A DNA stretch of 64,000 bases from NCBI GenBank assembly GCA_937876195.1, contig CALEIK010000026.1, positions 62,001 through 126,000 of the forward strand, given 5' to 3'. The stretch's first letter is position 1. Every line of letters starts with the position of its first letter. Both the position numbers and the translations under genes were made by a program. This DNA is from an uncultured Flavobacteriales bacterium. Its GTDB lineage: Bacteria; Bacteroidota; Bacteroidia; Flavobacteriales_D; Crocinitomicaceae. The notes beneath the pieces are model-generated. The model did no database searches and was not told the origin of the DNA. It was given only the letters and a program-made list of their open reading frames with translations. Below are positions 33,557 through 43,239 of the stretch, piece by piece.

Positions 33557-33919
33557 ATGGAAAAAAGAAAATGCAACGAGTGTGGACAAACCCTTTCTGG
33601 ACGTAAGGATCAGAAGTTTTGTTCGGATTATTGTCGCAATACATTCAACAATCGTTTGAATGAGGACGCGACAAACTACATGCGTCGAATTAATAATATC
33701 TTAAGAAAGAATAGACGGATTCTCAGTCGTCTTAATCCGAATGGAAAGATTACCGTTGATGGTATTACATTGGCAGAGGAGGGGTTCAATTTCCATTATT
33801 ATACAAATATGTACACCACTAAAACGGGTTCCACGTATATTTTTTGTTACGAACAGGGATACTTAAAATTGGATGATGATCGTTTTATGCTGGTGCATAA
33901 GCAAGATTACGTAAAGTAA
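33557..33919 (+). CDS. Small zinc-ribbon protein of unknown function
   Basis: 120 residues. The N-terminus holds a C-x2-C...C-x3-C zinc ribbon (RKCNECGQTLSGRKDQKFC, SDYCRN). A basic helix follows (NYMRRINNILRKNRRILSRL), then a beta-rich C-terminus. The basic stretch after a zinc ribbon suggests nucleic-acid binding, but this is inference. It is divergent from the bat operon and shares its promoter region, followed by a terminator. Confidence 0.7.
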   Translation: MEKRKCNECGQTLSGRKDQKFCSDYCRNTFNNRLNEDATNYMRRINNILRKNRRILSRLNPNGKITVDGITLAEEGFNFHYYTNMYTTKTGSTYIFCYEQGYLKLDDDRFMLVHKQDYVK

Positions 33920-33966
33920 TTGTTTGCTTAGGATTGTAAACGCGTTACAAAAGGGTAATAAAAGAT

Positions 33967-33990
33967 AAAGCAGCTCGGGAGAGCTGCTTT
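33967..33990 (+). terminator. Terminator after the Zn-ribbon gene
   Basis: AAAGCAGCTC (33967-33976) and GAGCTGCTTT (33981-33990) pair perfectly around GGGA. The T tract is short. Confidence 0.65.
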
Positions 33991-34427
33991 ACCATAACCT
34001 AACCTAACCACTATTCACTGAAAAAGACTTCTAGCACGATGTAAAATCAATACTAGAATCAATCTTTACACAACAAAGATAGGTGCTATTTGTCGATCCA
34101 TATTATAAAAAAAATCCACTTTTTTTAAATTCTACCATCTCTAATATTAACAATTAATTAAATTTTTACCCTAAAAGACCAAATGAGGCATTTCATAGGT
34201 AAATTTTTATGATTCATAGAAAAGGGAGCTAATTATTATTGGAATCCTATTTTTGGCTGTTCTCTAAAATATTCGACAAATCAATGTCTATGGTCGATGA
34301 AAATCCGCAGTTGTTTATTCGGAGTTATTCAGAACGACAAAATTTTTAACAAACTTATCGAGGAATGTTATAAAAGGATTGATACGTTTTCGGGAATGTC
34401 CATACTCTGAATTTTTCGTAGCAATGG

Positions 34428-34472
34428 AACCCTAGCGAAAGGGTTAGACTTGTATACTTTCACATAAGTATA
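34428..34472 (+). promoter_or_regulatory. Two tandem hairpins in the leader of the adhesin gene
   Basis: AACCCT/AGGGTT (34428-34433 and 34440-34445, 6-base loop AGCGAA) is followed by TATACTT/AAGTATA (34453-34459 and 34466-34472, loop TCACAT). They lie 66-110 bp before the ATG at 34538. They may be structured RNA or a protein-binding site. Confidence 0.3.
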
Positions 34473-34537
34473 GTTGAATCAGGCACTTGATAACATTCAA
34501 GAACCCATAATTTAGGACTAATTATCTACTGCAAGTT

Positions 34538-37500
34538 ATGAAAAATACACTACTATCAATTCTATTGTTTTTTGCGTATTCTAGTTTTAGTCAACTTCCG
34601 GCTAAAGCAGATTATTTTGCCGAAAACAAAGGTCAAATCATCGATCAACAGGGGAAAAAGAATCAAAGGGTTCAATTTTTATTTCAAAATGGAAATATGA
34701 ATGTCCAGTTACGTGAAAGTGGTTTTAGTTATGATGTGTTTGACTTAAGCAAACGAAAGGGAAGAGGAGGAATTGCTGCTCACAGGGTTGATATAGAATT
34801 TCTTGGGATGAGTTCCGACATGGAAGTTATTGCTGAAAATGAGGTAACATTCAAGAGTAATTACATAAAATCCAATTCTTCCAATGCAACAGATATAAAG
34901 CATTTCGATAAGATCATTTATCACAATGTTTATCCACAGATTGATTTTGTTTTTAAAAAGGATGAAATCACGAATGCGTTCAAATATGACATTGTTTTAT
35001 ATCCCGGAGCGAACATTAGTGATATTCAATTGAATTATACCGGGTTTAATGATATTCAGCTTGTGGATGGAAATTTAGCCATGGAAACCTCTATTCGTAC
35101 CTTAAATGAAAATATACCGCTAAGTTATTTGCTAGACTCAAAACGGGAGATTGAAGTAGATTTCACCCTGCAACGCATCACTAAGAATGAAGCCATTGTT
35201 GGATTCAATGTCAACCAAGAAGATTATTTATCGGAAGGCTTATTGATAGACCCATATCCTGATTTGGTTTGGGGAAAATACATAGGAGACTCTCTGTATA
35301 CGGAAGTAAAGGGCGTTATTACAGATCGCTTTAGTTATAGTTACATCTGTGGTTCTACTCAGTCTGTAAATCACATTGCTACTGCTGGGGCGCATCAAGA
35401 TACTATCGCCGACTCGCTGATAAATGACGCCTTTCTTATGAAATTTCATAAGCATGGCGGGTTGATGTGGAGCACTTATTTTGGCGGAGAAGCTGAAGAT
35501 ATCGCCAACGACGTTTATGTGGATACAAGCTTTAATGTGTTCTTGACAGGAACAACATTTTCTCATACAGGAATTGTTGATTCTCTTGGTCATCAAGATT
35601 CGCTGGCAGGAAATGGTGACGCTTTTTTGGCAAAATTTAACGAGAGCGGACAGCTCATGTGGAGTACTTACTTCGGTGGAGATAGTTTGGATCAAGCCAA
35701 TAAATTATCTACGGATTTTTACGGAAATGTATATGTTGCAGGTGTAACAAGTTCAGCGAGTGGTATTTCCACACCGGCAAGTCATCAACCAGTTTTACAA
35801 GGTGAAACGGATGGATTTGTGGCAAAATTTGATTCTATCGGTGTGCTTGTATGGTCGAGTTATATTGGCGGTTCAGGAATAGACATCGCCAATGGGATAG
35901 CTTATGGTGACACCTCTATTTATGTCGTCGGCGAAACTAGGTCCTTGGATCTCTTGACGGATTCAACTTCTCACAAAGCTTCGCTTAATGACAGCATCGA
36001 TGGATTCATTTCTAAATTCAACAATCAGGGACAGCTTGTTTTTCAAACTTATTTTGGCGGTGAAAAATACGATGTACTCAATAGTGTGAAGGTGTTCAAC
36101 AATAACATTTATTTTGTAGGAACTACACTTTCGGATTCTAGCATCGTACCAAATGGGATGCAGGCGATAAACGCCCAAATAACCAAAGGCGACACCCTGG
36201 ATGCATTCGCTGGTAGAATGGACAATGAAGGTGTGCTTATTTGGTCATCGTACATAGGCGGTGACAGTATTGATCTTGGAATGGATTTATTCTTTGAACT
36301 AGATTCAAACTTCTTTGTCGTTGGCACAACCTATTCGGATAGTCTTTTCGGAGTAGACTCGCTTTCATATCAGCAAATAAATCATGGGAACGGCGATTTG
36401 TTTATGAGTAAAATAGAGCGTGACGGAGATGTAATCTGGACGACATTTTATGGAGGTCAGGAACAGGAAACTGCAGAAGCAATTGGTGTTTATGGAAATA
36501 CAGCCATTTATGTCGTCGGATCTACCAATTCAGATTCTTCTATGATTCTTCCTCAGCACGATGTTTATCCAAATACTTTTAATGCAGAAAGGGAAGGGTT
36601 TTTCTCCAAATTTAATCAGGGTAAATCAACATTGCCCTCCGGATTTTCATGTAACGGAGGTTCAGGAGGAATTCCTTGTGATACGTGCTCAGTCTCACCG
36701 TACGACTCTGTAATGCCCTACTATTATTGTCCCGGAACTGAAATAGCGTTGATAATCGAAGGAGGGGAATTGGGGACAGATGCTGACTGGGTTTGGTACG
36801 AAGCACAATGTGGTAATACACAAGTTGCGGGAGTTGGAGATACACTCATTGTAACCCTGACTCAAACCGTCACTTACTATGTGCGTGCTGAAAGTATTAC
36901 TAATGCTACAGCCTGTGTACATTCAACATTTTTAGTTGCACCGTACCCCAGCTACAGCATAAGCACAGATAGTCTTTTGTGCAATAATGAGGAGCTTGTA
37001 CTTGGGATTTCTGGTGCAAGCGCTTCTGGAAGTATTGGAAACTGGACAGGTCCAAATGACTTTACTTCTAATAGTTTAAATGCAAATCTTGGATCTGCAA
37101 ATGATAGCTTGGAAGGAATGTATTACGTGTATTTTACGGATGAGTACAACTGCTCATACGAAGATTCTCTGAGTATTATGCTTGTAGAAAGCCCTGAAGT
37201 AAGTGCTTTAGTAAATCATATTGAATGTTATGGAAACTTGGATGGTTCTATTGTTTTGACGGGTGACAGTTTAAGTACTTATGATATACTTTGGAGCACA
37301 GGTCTTGAAAATAGCGACTCAGCCATAAATCTATCTTCGGGATTGTATAGTGTTGAGGTGACCAACACGCACGGTTGTATGTACAGCGACTCGTTTGAGG
37401 TGAATTCACCATTAAGTGTCCTGTTAGATACAACAATTACGACCACAACGTGCACTGCTTCAACTGGAAGTATTGTTCTTTCACTCGATACCCTATTCGC

Positions 37501-38626
37501 TCCGTACCAAATTATGTGTAATGGTATCGCTCAAGTTGGTGACTCCATAGGCGGGCTTGGTTATGGCGATTATGAAGTCCAGATCGAAAATGCGAACGGA
37601 TGTATTGAAGAATTTACCTTTTTCGTTGATTTCGCTAATCCACTTCAAATAGAAGTAGTAGAAGTTATCCACTCGACCTGTCCAAGTGTTCATAATGGAC
37701 AAGCTGTTGTTCAAGGGATTAACGGGACACCGCCTTACAATTACACCTGGATTCCGAATGCTTCGAGCGATAGTATCGCCATTGGTCTTAGTCCGGGACT
37801 TTATTATGTCTCAGTTATAGATAGTGCTGGTTGCGAAGTAAGTGATAGCATCCTCATTGAAGGAATATACGATTTTGAAGTTGATTTTGATTTAGCAAAT
37901 TCTTCTTGCCACAATCCAACGGGCTCCATTGAGGTAATTGCTCAGCCTGAAGAATTAATGGACTATATAATTTGGGCGACGAATGACACGACAACCTCGA
38001 CAAGTATTGATAGCATTTGGGCTGGTATTTATGAATTGAGTGTATTTGACACGCTGGGTTGTCAGTATGATTACACGGTAGAAATTGAAAGCAACAATGA
38101 TCTTAGTGTCGAGTTTTCACCAAGTACAGTCACATTGAATGAGGGCGATTCTGTTCAGTTGTTACCTCAAACCAATTGTCAAAACGATTGTGATTACCAA
38201 TGGCTGGATCCAACAAATTCAGGACTTAGCTGTTGGGATTGCCTCAATCCATATTCTTCTGCAATGCAAAATACTGAATACACTATAATTGTGTCAGATA
38301 GCTTAGGATGTGCAGATAGCGCCACGGTCTACATCGAAGTCGAATCACCTTGTGTGGAAGTATTTATTCCTACTATTTTTTCACCAAATGGAGACGGATT
38401 AAACGATGAGTGGTTTATTATCGGAACTTGTATTCAGACAATTCATATTAAAGTGTTTAATCAATGGGGAGATATGATTTTTCATACCAATGACCAATCG
38501 ATTGGTTGGGACGGAACGTACAATGGCGCGTTGGTTCCACTAGATCAGTATACATATCAAGTCATTGTGACATACATTGGAGGGGGAAATGAATTTTTTA
38601 ATGGAACTGTTCAAGTAGTATATTAG
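34538..38626 (+). CDS. Giant T9SS-exported SBBP/SprB-type repeat protein with gliding-associated C-terminal domain
   Basis: 1362 residues. A signal peptide (MKNTLLSILLFFAYSSFSQ) is followed by an N-terminal DUF7948-type beta domain (residues ~25-240). Next is a propeller of SBBP repeats, each about 65 residues and ending in the pattern MWSTYFGGEAEDIAND, LMWSTYFGGDSLDQAN or LVWSSYIGGSGIDIAN (~240-700). After a Cys-rich segment come Ig-like repeats of the SprB type (~790-1260; DILWSTGLENSDSAINL, NYTWIPNASSDS). The end (FIPTIFSPNGDGLNDEW, GWDGTYNG) is the type B C-terminal domain of gliding-motility adhesins, exported by T9SS. It pairs with the PorP/SprF gene 8 bp downstream. A role in surface adhesion or gliding is inferred. 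Confidence 0.9.
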   Translation: MKNTLLSILLFFAYSSFSQLPAKADYFAENKGQIIDQQGKKNQRVQFLFQNGNMNVQLRESGFSYDVFDLSKRKGRGGIAAHRVDIEFLGMSSDMEVIAENEVTFKSNYIKSNSSNATDIKHFDKIIYHNVYPQIDFVFKKDEITNAFKYDIVLYPGANISDIQLNYTGFNDIQLVDGNLAMETSIRTLNENIPLSYLLDSKREIEVDFTLQRITKNEAIVGFNVNQEDYLSEGLLIDPYPDLVWGKYIGDSLYTEVKGVITDRFSYSYICGSTQSVNHIATAGAHQDTIADSLINDAFLMKFHKHGGLMWSTYFGGEAEDIANDVYVDTSFNVFLTGTTFSHTGIVDSLGHQDSLAGNGDAFLAKFNESGQLMWSTYFGGDSLDQANKLSTDFYGNVYVAGVTSSASGISTPASHQPVLQGETDGFVAKFDSIGVLVWSSYIGGSGIDIANGIAYGDTSIYVVGETRSLDLLTDSTSHKASLNDSIDGFISKFNNQGQLVFQTYFGGEKYDVLNSVKVFNNNIYFVGTTLSDSSIVPNGMQAINAQITKGDTLDAFAGRMDNEGVLIWSSYIGGDSIDLGMDLFFELDSNFFVVGTTYSDSLFGVDSLSYQQINHGNGDLFMSKIERDGDVIWTTFYGGQEQETAEAIGVYGNTAIYVVGSTNSDSSMILPQHDVYPNTFNAEREGFFSKFNQGKSTLPSGFSCNGGSGGIPCDTCSVSPYDSVMPYYYCPGTEIALIIEGGELGTDADWVWYEAQCGNTQVAGVGDTLIVTLTQTVTYYVRAESITNATACVHSTFLVAPYPSYSISTDSLLCNNEELVLGISGASASGSIGNWTGPNDFTSNSLNANLGSANDSLEGMYYVYFTDEYNCSYEDSLSIMLVESPEVSALVNHIECYGNLDGSIVLTGDSLSTYDILWSTGLENSDSAINLSSGLYSVEVTNTHGCMYSDSFEVNSPLSVLLDTTITTTTCTASTGSIVLSLDTLFAPYQIMCNGIAQVGDSIGGLGYGDYEVQIENANGCIEEFTFFVDFANPLQIEVVEVIHSTCPSVHNGQAVVQGINGTPPYNYTWIPNASSDSIAIGLSPGLYYVSVIDSAGCEVSDSILIEGIYDFEVDFDLANSSCHNPTGSIEVIAQPEELMDYIIWATNDTTTSTSIDSIWAGIYELSVFDTLGCQYDYTVEIESNNDLSVEFSPSTVTLNEGDSVQLLPQTNCQNDCDYQWLDPTNSGLSCWDCLNPYSSAMQNTEYTIIVSDSLGCADSATVYIEVESPCVEVFIPTIFSPNGDGLNDEWFIIGTCIQTIHIKVFNQWGDMIFHTNDQSIGWDGTYNGALVPLDQYTYQVIVTYIGGGNEFFNGTVQVVY

Positions 38627-38634
38627 AAGAATAA

Positions 38635-39651
38635 ATGAAAATAAGGTTATTACATATTGGATTTATCGTTTGTTCTCAGTTCTGTGCTGGGCAAGACATC
38701 AATTATTCCAATATTCATCTGGTGACACAATTATATAATCCAGCTTTAGCAGCCTCAAACTTCGATTTAGAAGCATCAGTTAACTATCGTAGTCAATGGA
38801 AATCAGCGAATTCCAGTTTTGCTTCGTATGGAGCTACTTTTGCTACTACGCTTATGCCGAAGCGGAGAAAACAACAAGGAAACTTGACTGTTGGTGTCAA
38901 TTTTTACCGCGAAGAAATGAACAATGACTTCAGTGCAACATCGGCGCTGATGACCACAAGCTATCACATTTTTCTTAGTCGTAATTCTCAATTAAGTGCA
39001 GGTATCAATTATGGGTTGTTCAACTTGAATTTAAATCCTGATAATGGCGAGTGGGCGAGTCAACACGACGGGACAAGATATAACGCGAATATACCTAGTG
39101 GCGAGATGATTTCTTTCAATCAATTGACAAAATTCGATGCGGGAGCTGGCCTACAGTATGCTTTATTAAACGATAAAATTACACCACATTCTTTACAGAT
39201 TGGTGTAGCAGGATTTCATGTAAATCAACCCAAGTTCGGTTTTGTAGGTAATTCTACCAATCGCTTGCCTATGCGGTTCGTTGTACATGGACAATTTGCT
39301 GTTCCGCTAGGAAAAAAGGGTAGTTACCTACAAGGAAATTTTTCATATCAACAGCAGTCAACGTTTAAAACAACGACAATTGGTGCTATTGCTGCGGTCA
39401 AATTGAAGGAAAGGGCAAAATCGACGAGTAGTTTTTCAAAAGTGGATGAGTGGTACACAGGAATTGGATGCGCCATCAGAACCAAAGATGCATTTATCCT
39501 AAATATCTTTGTGCAAAAATCGAATTGGAACCTTGCCTTTGCGTATGACTTTACAACATCGCACTTGAAGCGCACCAATAACTCTCGTGGGGCAATGGAA
39601 CTAGTACTTCAGTACAATATTTCTTCTTTCCAGCAAAAGGCACGCTACTAG
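38635..39651 (+). CDS. PorP/SprF-family T9SS membrane protein
   Basis: 338 residues. A signal peptide is followed by a barrel typical of the family: the marker LYNPALAASNFDLEASVNYRSQW near the N-terminus, and many amphipathic strands ending in MELVLQYN. SprF is needed to secrete SprB in Flavobacterium; type B sorting proteins generally come with a PorP/SprF-like partner, and here the partner follows the adhesin gene by 8 bp. It probably anchors or translocates that adhesin at the outer membrane. Confidence 0.93.
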   Translation: MKIRLLHIGFIVCSQFCAGQDINYSNIHLVTQLYNPALAASNFDLEASVNYRSQWKSANSSFASYGATFATTLMPKRRKQQGNLTVGVNFYREEMNNDFSATSALMTTSYHIFLSRNSQLSAGINYGLFNLNLNPDNGEWASQHDGTRYNANIPSGEMISFNQLTKFDAGAGLQYALLNDKITPHSLQIGVAGFHVNQPKFGFVGNSTNRLPMRFVVHGQFAVPLGKKGSYLQGNFSYQQQSTFKTTTIGAIAAVKLKERAKSTSSFSKVDEWYTGIGCAIRTKDAFILNIFVQKSNWNLAFAYDFTTSHLKRTNNSRGAMELVLQYNISSFQQKARY

Positions 39652-39756
39652 GCTTTCAGTGCTACCAACTCCCAAAGTAATTCCTTGTCAACCTCCCTTC
39701 AAAATACTGGATAAAACAAATCACAGCAGAACAATCGTAAAAATTTCACAATGAGG

Positions 39757-42700
39757 TCAAATATTACTTCTCATTTGCCACTTAAATGTTTTGTACACCC
39801 AGTTTTTTAATTTATACATCATCAGGTAGAGTATTGGAATAATGATGAGCGTTAAGAATGTCGCAAACGTTAAACCATAAATAATTGCCCATGACATGGG
39901 AGAGAAAAACACGTTGTTGTCCCCGCCAATATAAATTTTAGGGTCGTAAGTCGTGAAAAAACTATAGAAATCAATGTTGAAGCCGATAGCAAGCGGAACC
40001 AAGCCAAGAACCGTCGTTATGGCCGTTAATAGTACCGGTCTTAAACGTGTTTTTCCACTTTGAATTGTTGCATCTACGACTTCTTCATACGGAAGAATGT
40101 CTGTTTCTGTTAGATTTAATTCCTCTCTTTTTCTTTTACGAACAAGGTTGGTGTAATCAATCAAGACGATTGCATTATTCACAACAACACCGGCCAATGA
40201 GATAATACCAATCATTGTCATCATGATGACGAAATTTTGTCGTGTAATCACCAATCCTAAAAGCACACCGATGAGAGACAGTACAACAGTAATCATTATC
40301 ACCGCAGGTGCTGAATAGGAGTTAAATTGAGCGACTATAATCAATAAGATTAAAAATACGGCTATCATTAGTGCGCTGCTCAAAAAGGCCATTTCTTTCT
40401 CTTGTTCTTCCTGCTGCCCTGAAAATTTATACGATACTCCTTGGGCTAAAAGCCCCAGTTTTTCATATTCTTCCAGCTTTAGCTTTAAACTATCTACAAG
40501 TTGAGTCGGGTTGTACCCTTCCTTCACATTGGATGAAATGTTGACCAAAGGCACCTGATCTTTTCGAATTACTGCTGTGTAAGAATTTACCTCTTCAGGT
40601 TCTTCAATCACCGAACGAATAGGAATGTTCAAGAGAACACCTTGGTTGTTTCTAAAAATCAATCGTTGATCCAAAAGTGCATCTAGACTTTCTCTGTTTT
40701 GTTTATTGAACTTAACAACGACATCGTATGTTTCTTCATCTACAGTGTAGGTTGAAATGTCCTGACCGAGCAATGCCGCTCTTATCGCAGAACCAACTTG
40801 TCCTGTTGATGCATTCAGCTTCCGAAGTTGTTCGCGGTTCACTTTGATTGGAATTTCGGGTCGGTCGGATTCTACATTCAGTTTTAGACGCTCAACACCT
40901 TTGACATTGCTCTTTTCGAGGAAAGCTTTCATTTTTTCAGCTTCCTGGATGATGTTAGTGTATTCACCACGACCAGTGACATCAATACTAATTGGAGCAC
41001 CCTGCGGTGGACCTTCTTCATTTTTTGCCGCTGTAATCTCTATATCAGCGGTAATTCCATCGGTGATTCCATCTTGGATTTTCTTTAAGATTTCAGAAGT
41101 CTCAATGCCGTTTCGGTGTTGTGATTCGACAAAATTAACCGATATTCTGGCTTTATGGGGTGTATTTCCCATGGAAACTCCTTGAGATAGATCGCTTGTC
41201 CCTTCTCCCACTTGTGCTATGATTGATTGAATAAGTCGCTCATCTAAAGGTACACCAGTGGTATCATCTGCATCCATGTATTCAGATAGAATCTCATTCA
41301 GTCGCTTCTCGACTTTCAGAGCAGTTTGATTGGTTACTGAAATATCAGTTCCAATTGGATGTGTTATGAATATATTGGCATAATTCGGTTGATTTACTGG
41401 GAAGAAATCGATTTTTGGAGGAAAAACCCCCATCAAAACAAAGGAAAGTACGAACAATCCAATTGTCGATAAAAGAAATTTTCGAGGGCGTTTCCCGGTA
41501 AGTGCGAACGTTAACACTTTTGCATACCAGTTTTCGATGCGTGGCAAAAATTTAGTTTGAAAACGAATCGTGCCAGGGTAAAGTACAAATAGGTTTAGTA
41601 GCATCACGAGTCCCGCAAAGATCAGAAGGTTTCCTAAACCGATTCCACCTAGAAGTGCGATAACGATCCCAATACCACCTAGAACGATAGAATTTCGAAC
41701 GATTTTTTTCCGATTGGGCGTAGTATCCGTTACTTTCATGTATACGACAGCAAGCACTGGATTGATCACCAAAGCCACGAATAGTGAAGAACCAAGTACG
41801 ATAATCAACGTGATTGGAAGGTACTTCATGAACTCTCCCATGATACCCGGCCAAATGGCCAAAGGAAGAAAGGCAGCCAACGTGGTTGCTGTCGAAGCAA
41901 TAATTGGAAGTGCAACTTCACCTACACCAGAAATTACGGCTTTTGTGGGCGGTAACCCTTCGTCCATGTGACGGTAGATATTTTCGACAATTACAATTCC
42001 GTTGTCAACCAACATCCCAAGAGCAAGTACCAATGAGAAAAGCACCATTACGTTTAATGTTACGCCCATGGTTTGCAAAATCATGAAGGACATCAACATG
42101 GAGAGTGGAATCGCAATCCCAACAAACAAAGCGTTTCGCAGTCCCAAAAAGAAGAGTAATACACCGACCACCAGGATAATTCCCAGAATAATGGAGTTTT
42201 CAAGGTTGGAGACCATTTCTCGGGTATTATTTGATTGATCGTTGGTAATGGAGGTGGTAACACTTCTTGGAATTGTTCCGTTGATTTTAGCATTTTCAAT
42301 GATTTCAACAATTTTATCTGAGGCGTCCAGAAGGTTCTTGCCTGCTTGTTTTTTAACGTCAAGCATTACTACAGACTGCCCAAATTCGCGCGCAAAGGAC
42401 GTTGTATCGCCGTTTCCAAACTCTACTTTGGCGATATCTTCAAGCTTTACCGGTAGATACTCGTCTTGTTTTACGATAATTTTACCTAATTCCTCCGCAC
42501 TTTCAAATTCTCCTTCGATTCGGATCGTTTTTCGGACGCCGTTCATGAGCAATTCTCCACCGGGAATTGTTTGGTTTTCTGAACCCACAGCACTTTCAAT
42601 GTCACTTAGGGTAACGTTAACGCTTTGCGCTTTTATTGGATCCACTTCTATGCGCATTTCTTGCTCTTGAATACCGCGAATGTCGACTTCACTGATTTCT

Positions 42701-43224
42701 CCCAAATCTTCAATTTCATCCTCCAGATCTTCTGCAACAGATTTCAGTAGTGCTGCGTTGCTTCCTCTCAAATTGATATTTAAAATGGGCATTTGTGCAG
42801 GGTCCAACTCGAAAACATTGGGCTCAACGGGTAAGTCCGGAAAATCTGTTTTGGTACGTGCTTGGTCAATGGCGTCTTTTACTTTTTGAAGCGCTTTGTC
42901 CACATTCATTTTAAAATCAAACTTTACGGTGATGGTAACATAGCCGTGAACAGCATTTGTTTTTATTTCATCAACGAGCTTGATTCCTGCGAGTTCTTTT
43001 TCTACTGTTTTTGCGATTTTTTCAGCCATGTATTTGGGTGAAGACCCTGGCTTCGCAATTCCTATGTAGATTTCTGGAATTTGTAATTCTGGAAAGTTTT
43101 CCTTTGGCATGGACGTATAGGACAGCATACCGCCAAAGAAAATAATTGCCGCCAATAAGAAGACTGTTTTTCGATTATTGACTGCCAGCGTGGAAAGCGG
43201 GAAACCTTTTTTTTCTTTTTTCAT
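39757..43224 (-). CDS. RND-type efflux transporter permease
   Basis: 1155 residues. Twelve membrane helices and two large periplasmic loops, each flanked by helix groups, are visible. GMLVDNGIVIVENIYRH in helix 4 holds the proton-relay acid; STATTLAAFLPLA and the C-terminal ARQNFVIMMTMIGIISLAG-type motif are RND landmarks. It exports drugs, solvents or metals with a periplasmic adaptor and TolC, using the proton gradient; the substrate cannot be read from sequence. Two extra helices are inserted around residues 490-560 (NSIVLGGIGIVIALLGGIGL), which is slightly unusual. It is the last gene of the efflux operon. Confidence 0.95.
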   Translation of the reverse strand: MKKEKKGFPLSTLAVNNRKTVFLLAAIIFFGGMLSYTSMPKENFPELQIPEIYIGIAKPGSSPKYMAEKIAKTVEKELAGIKLVDEIKTNAVHGYVTITVKFDFKMNVDKALQKVKDAIDQARTKTDFPDLPVEPNVFELDPAQMPILNINLRGSNAALLKSVAEDLEDEIEDLGEISEVDIRGIQEQEMRIEVDPIKAQSVNVTLSDIESAVGSENQTIPGGELLMNGVRKTIRIEGEFESAEELGKIIVKQDEYLPVKLEDIAKVEFGNGDTTSFAREFGQSVVMLDVKKQAGKNLLDASDKIVEIIENAKINGTIPRSVTTSITNDQSNNTREMVSNLENSIILGIILVVGVLLFFLGLRNALFVGIAIPLSMLMSFMILQTMGVTLNVMVLFSLVLALGMLVDNGIVIVENIYRHMDEGLPPTKAVISGVGEVALPIIASTATTLAAFLPLAIWPGIMGEFMKYLPITLIIVLGSSLFVALVINPVLAVVYMKVTDTTPNRKKIVRNSIVLGGIGIVIALLGGIGLGNLLIFAGLVMLLNLFVLYPGTIRFQTKFLPRIENWYAKVLTFALTGKRPRKFLLSTIGLFVLSFVLMGVFPPKIDFFPVNQPNYANIFITHPIGTDISVTNQTALKVEKRLNEILSEYMDADDTTGVPLDERLIQSIIAQVGEGTSDLSQGVSMGNTPHKARISVNFVESQHRNGIETSEILKKIQDGITDGITADIEITAAKNEEGPPQGAPISIDVTGRGEYTNIIQEAEKMKAFLEKSNVKGVERLKLNVESDRPEIPIKVNREQLRKLNASTGQVGSAIRAALLGQDISTYTVDEETYDVVVKFNKQNRESLDALLDQRLIFRNNQGVLLNIPIRSVIEEPEEVNSYTAVIRKDQVPLVNISSNVKEGYNPTQLVDSLKLKLEEYEKLGLLAQGVSYKFSGQQEEQEKEMAFLSSALMIAVFLILLIIVAQFNSYSAPAVIMITVVLSLIGVLLGLVITRQNFVIMMTMIGIISLAGVVVNNAIVLIDYTNLVRKRKREELNLTETDILPYEEVVDATIQSGKTRLRPVLLTAITTVLGLVPLAIGFNIDFYSFFTTYDPKIYIGGDNNVFFSPMSWAIIYGLTFATFLTLIIIPILYLMMYKLKNWVYKTFKWQMRSNI

Positions 43225-43239
43225 CTTTTAAGAGCTTAA

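Larger units (their letters stand above)
33920..34537 (+). other. 618-bp intergenic region before the SBBP/CHU_C gene
   Basis: No ORF of gene length was found. It begins with the terminator of the Zn-ribbon gene, then an AT-rich stretch (34090-34260), then two hairpins (34428-34472) in the presumed leader of the large adhesin gene. No tRNA or known ncRNA pattern is visible. A TACTTTCA (34455-34462) resembles a -7 box but overlaps the second hairpin. Confidence 0.6.

Noticed and set aside
35240..35695. 151-codon minus-strand ORF inside the adhesin gene
   Set aside because: Antisense of the SBBP repeats.
42242..42670. 142-codon plus-strand ORF inside the RND gene
   Set aside because: Antisense shadow, serine-rich, no features.
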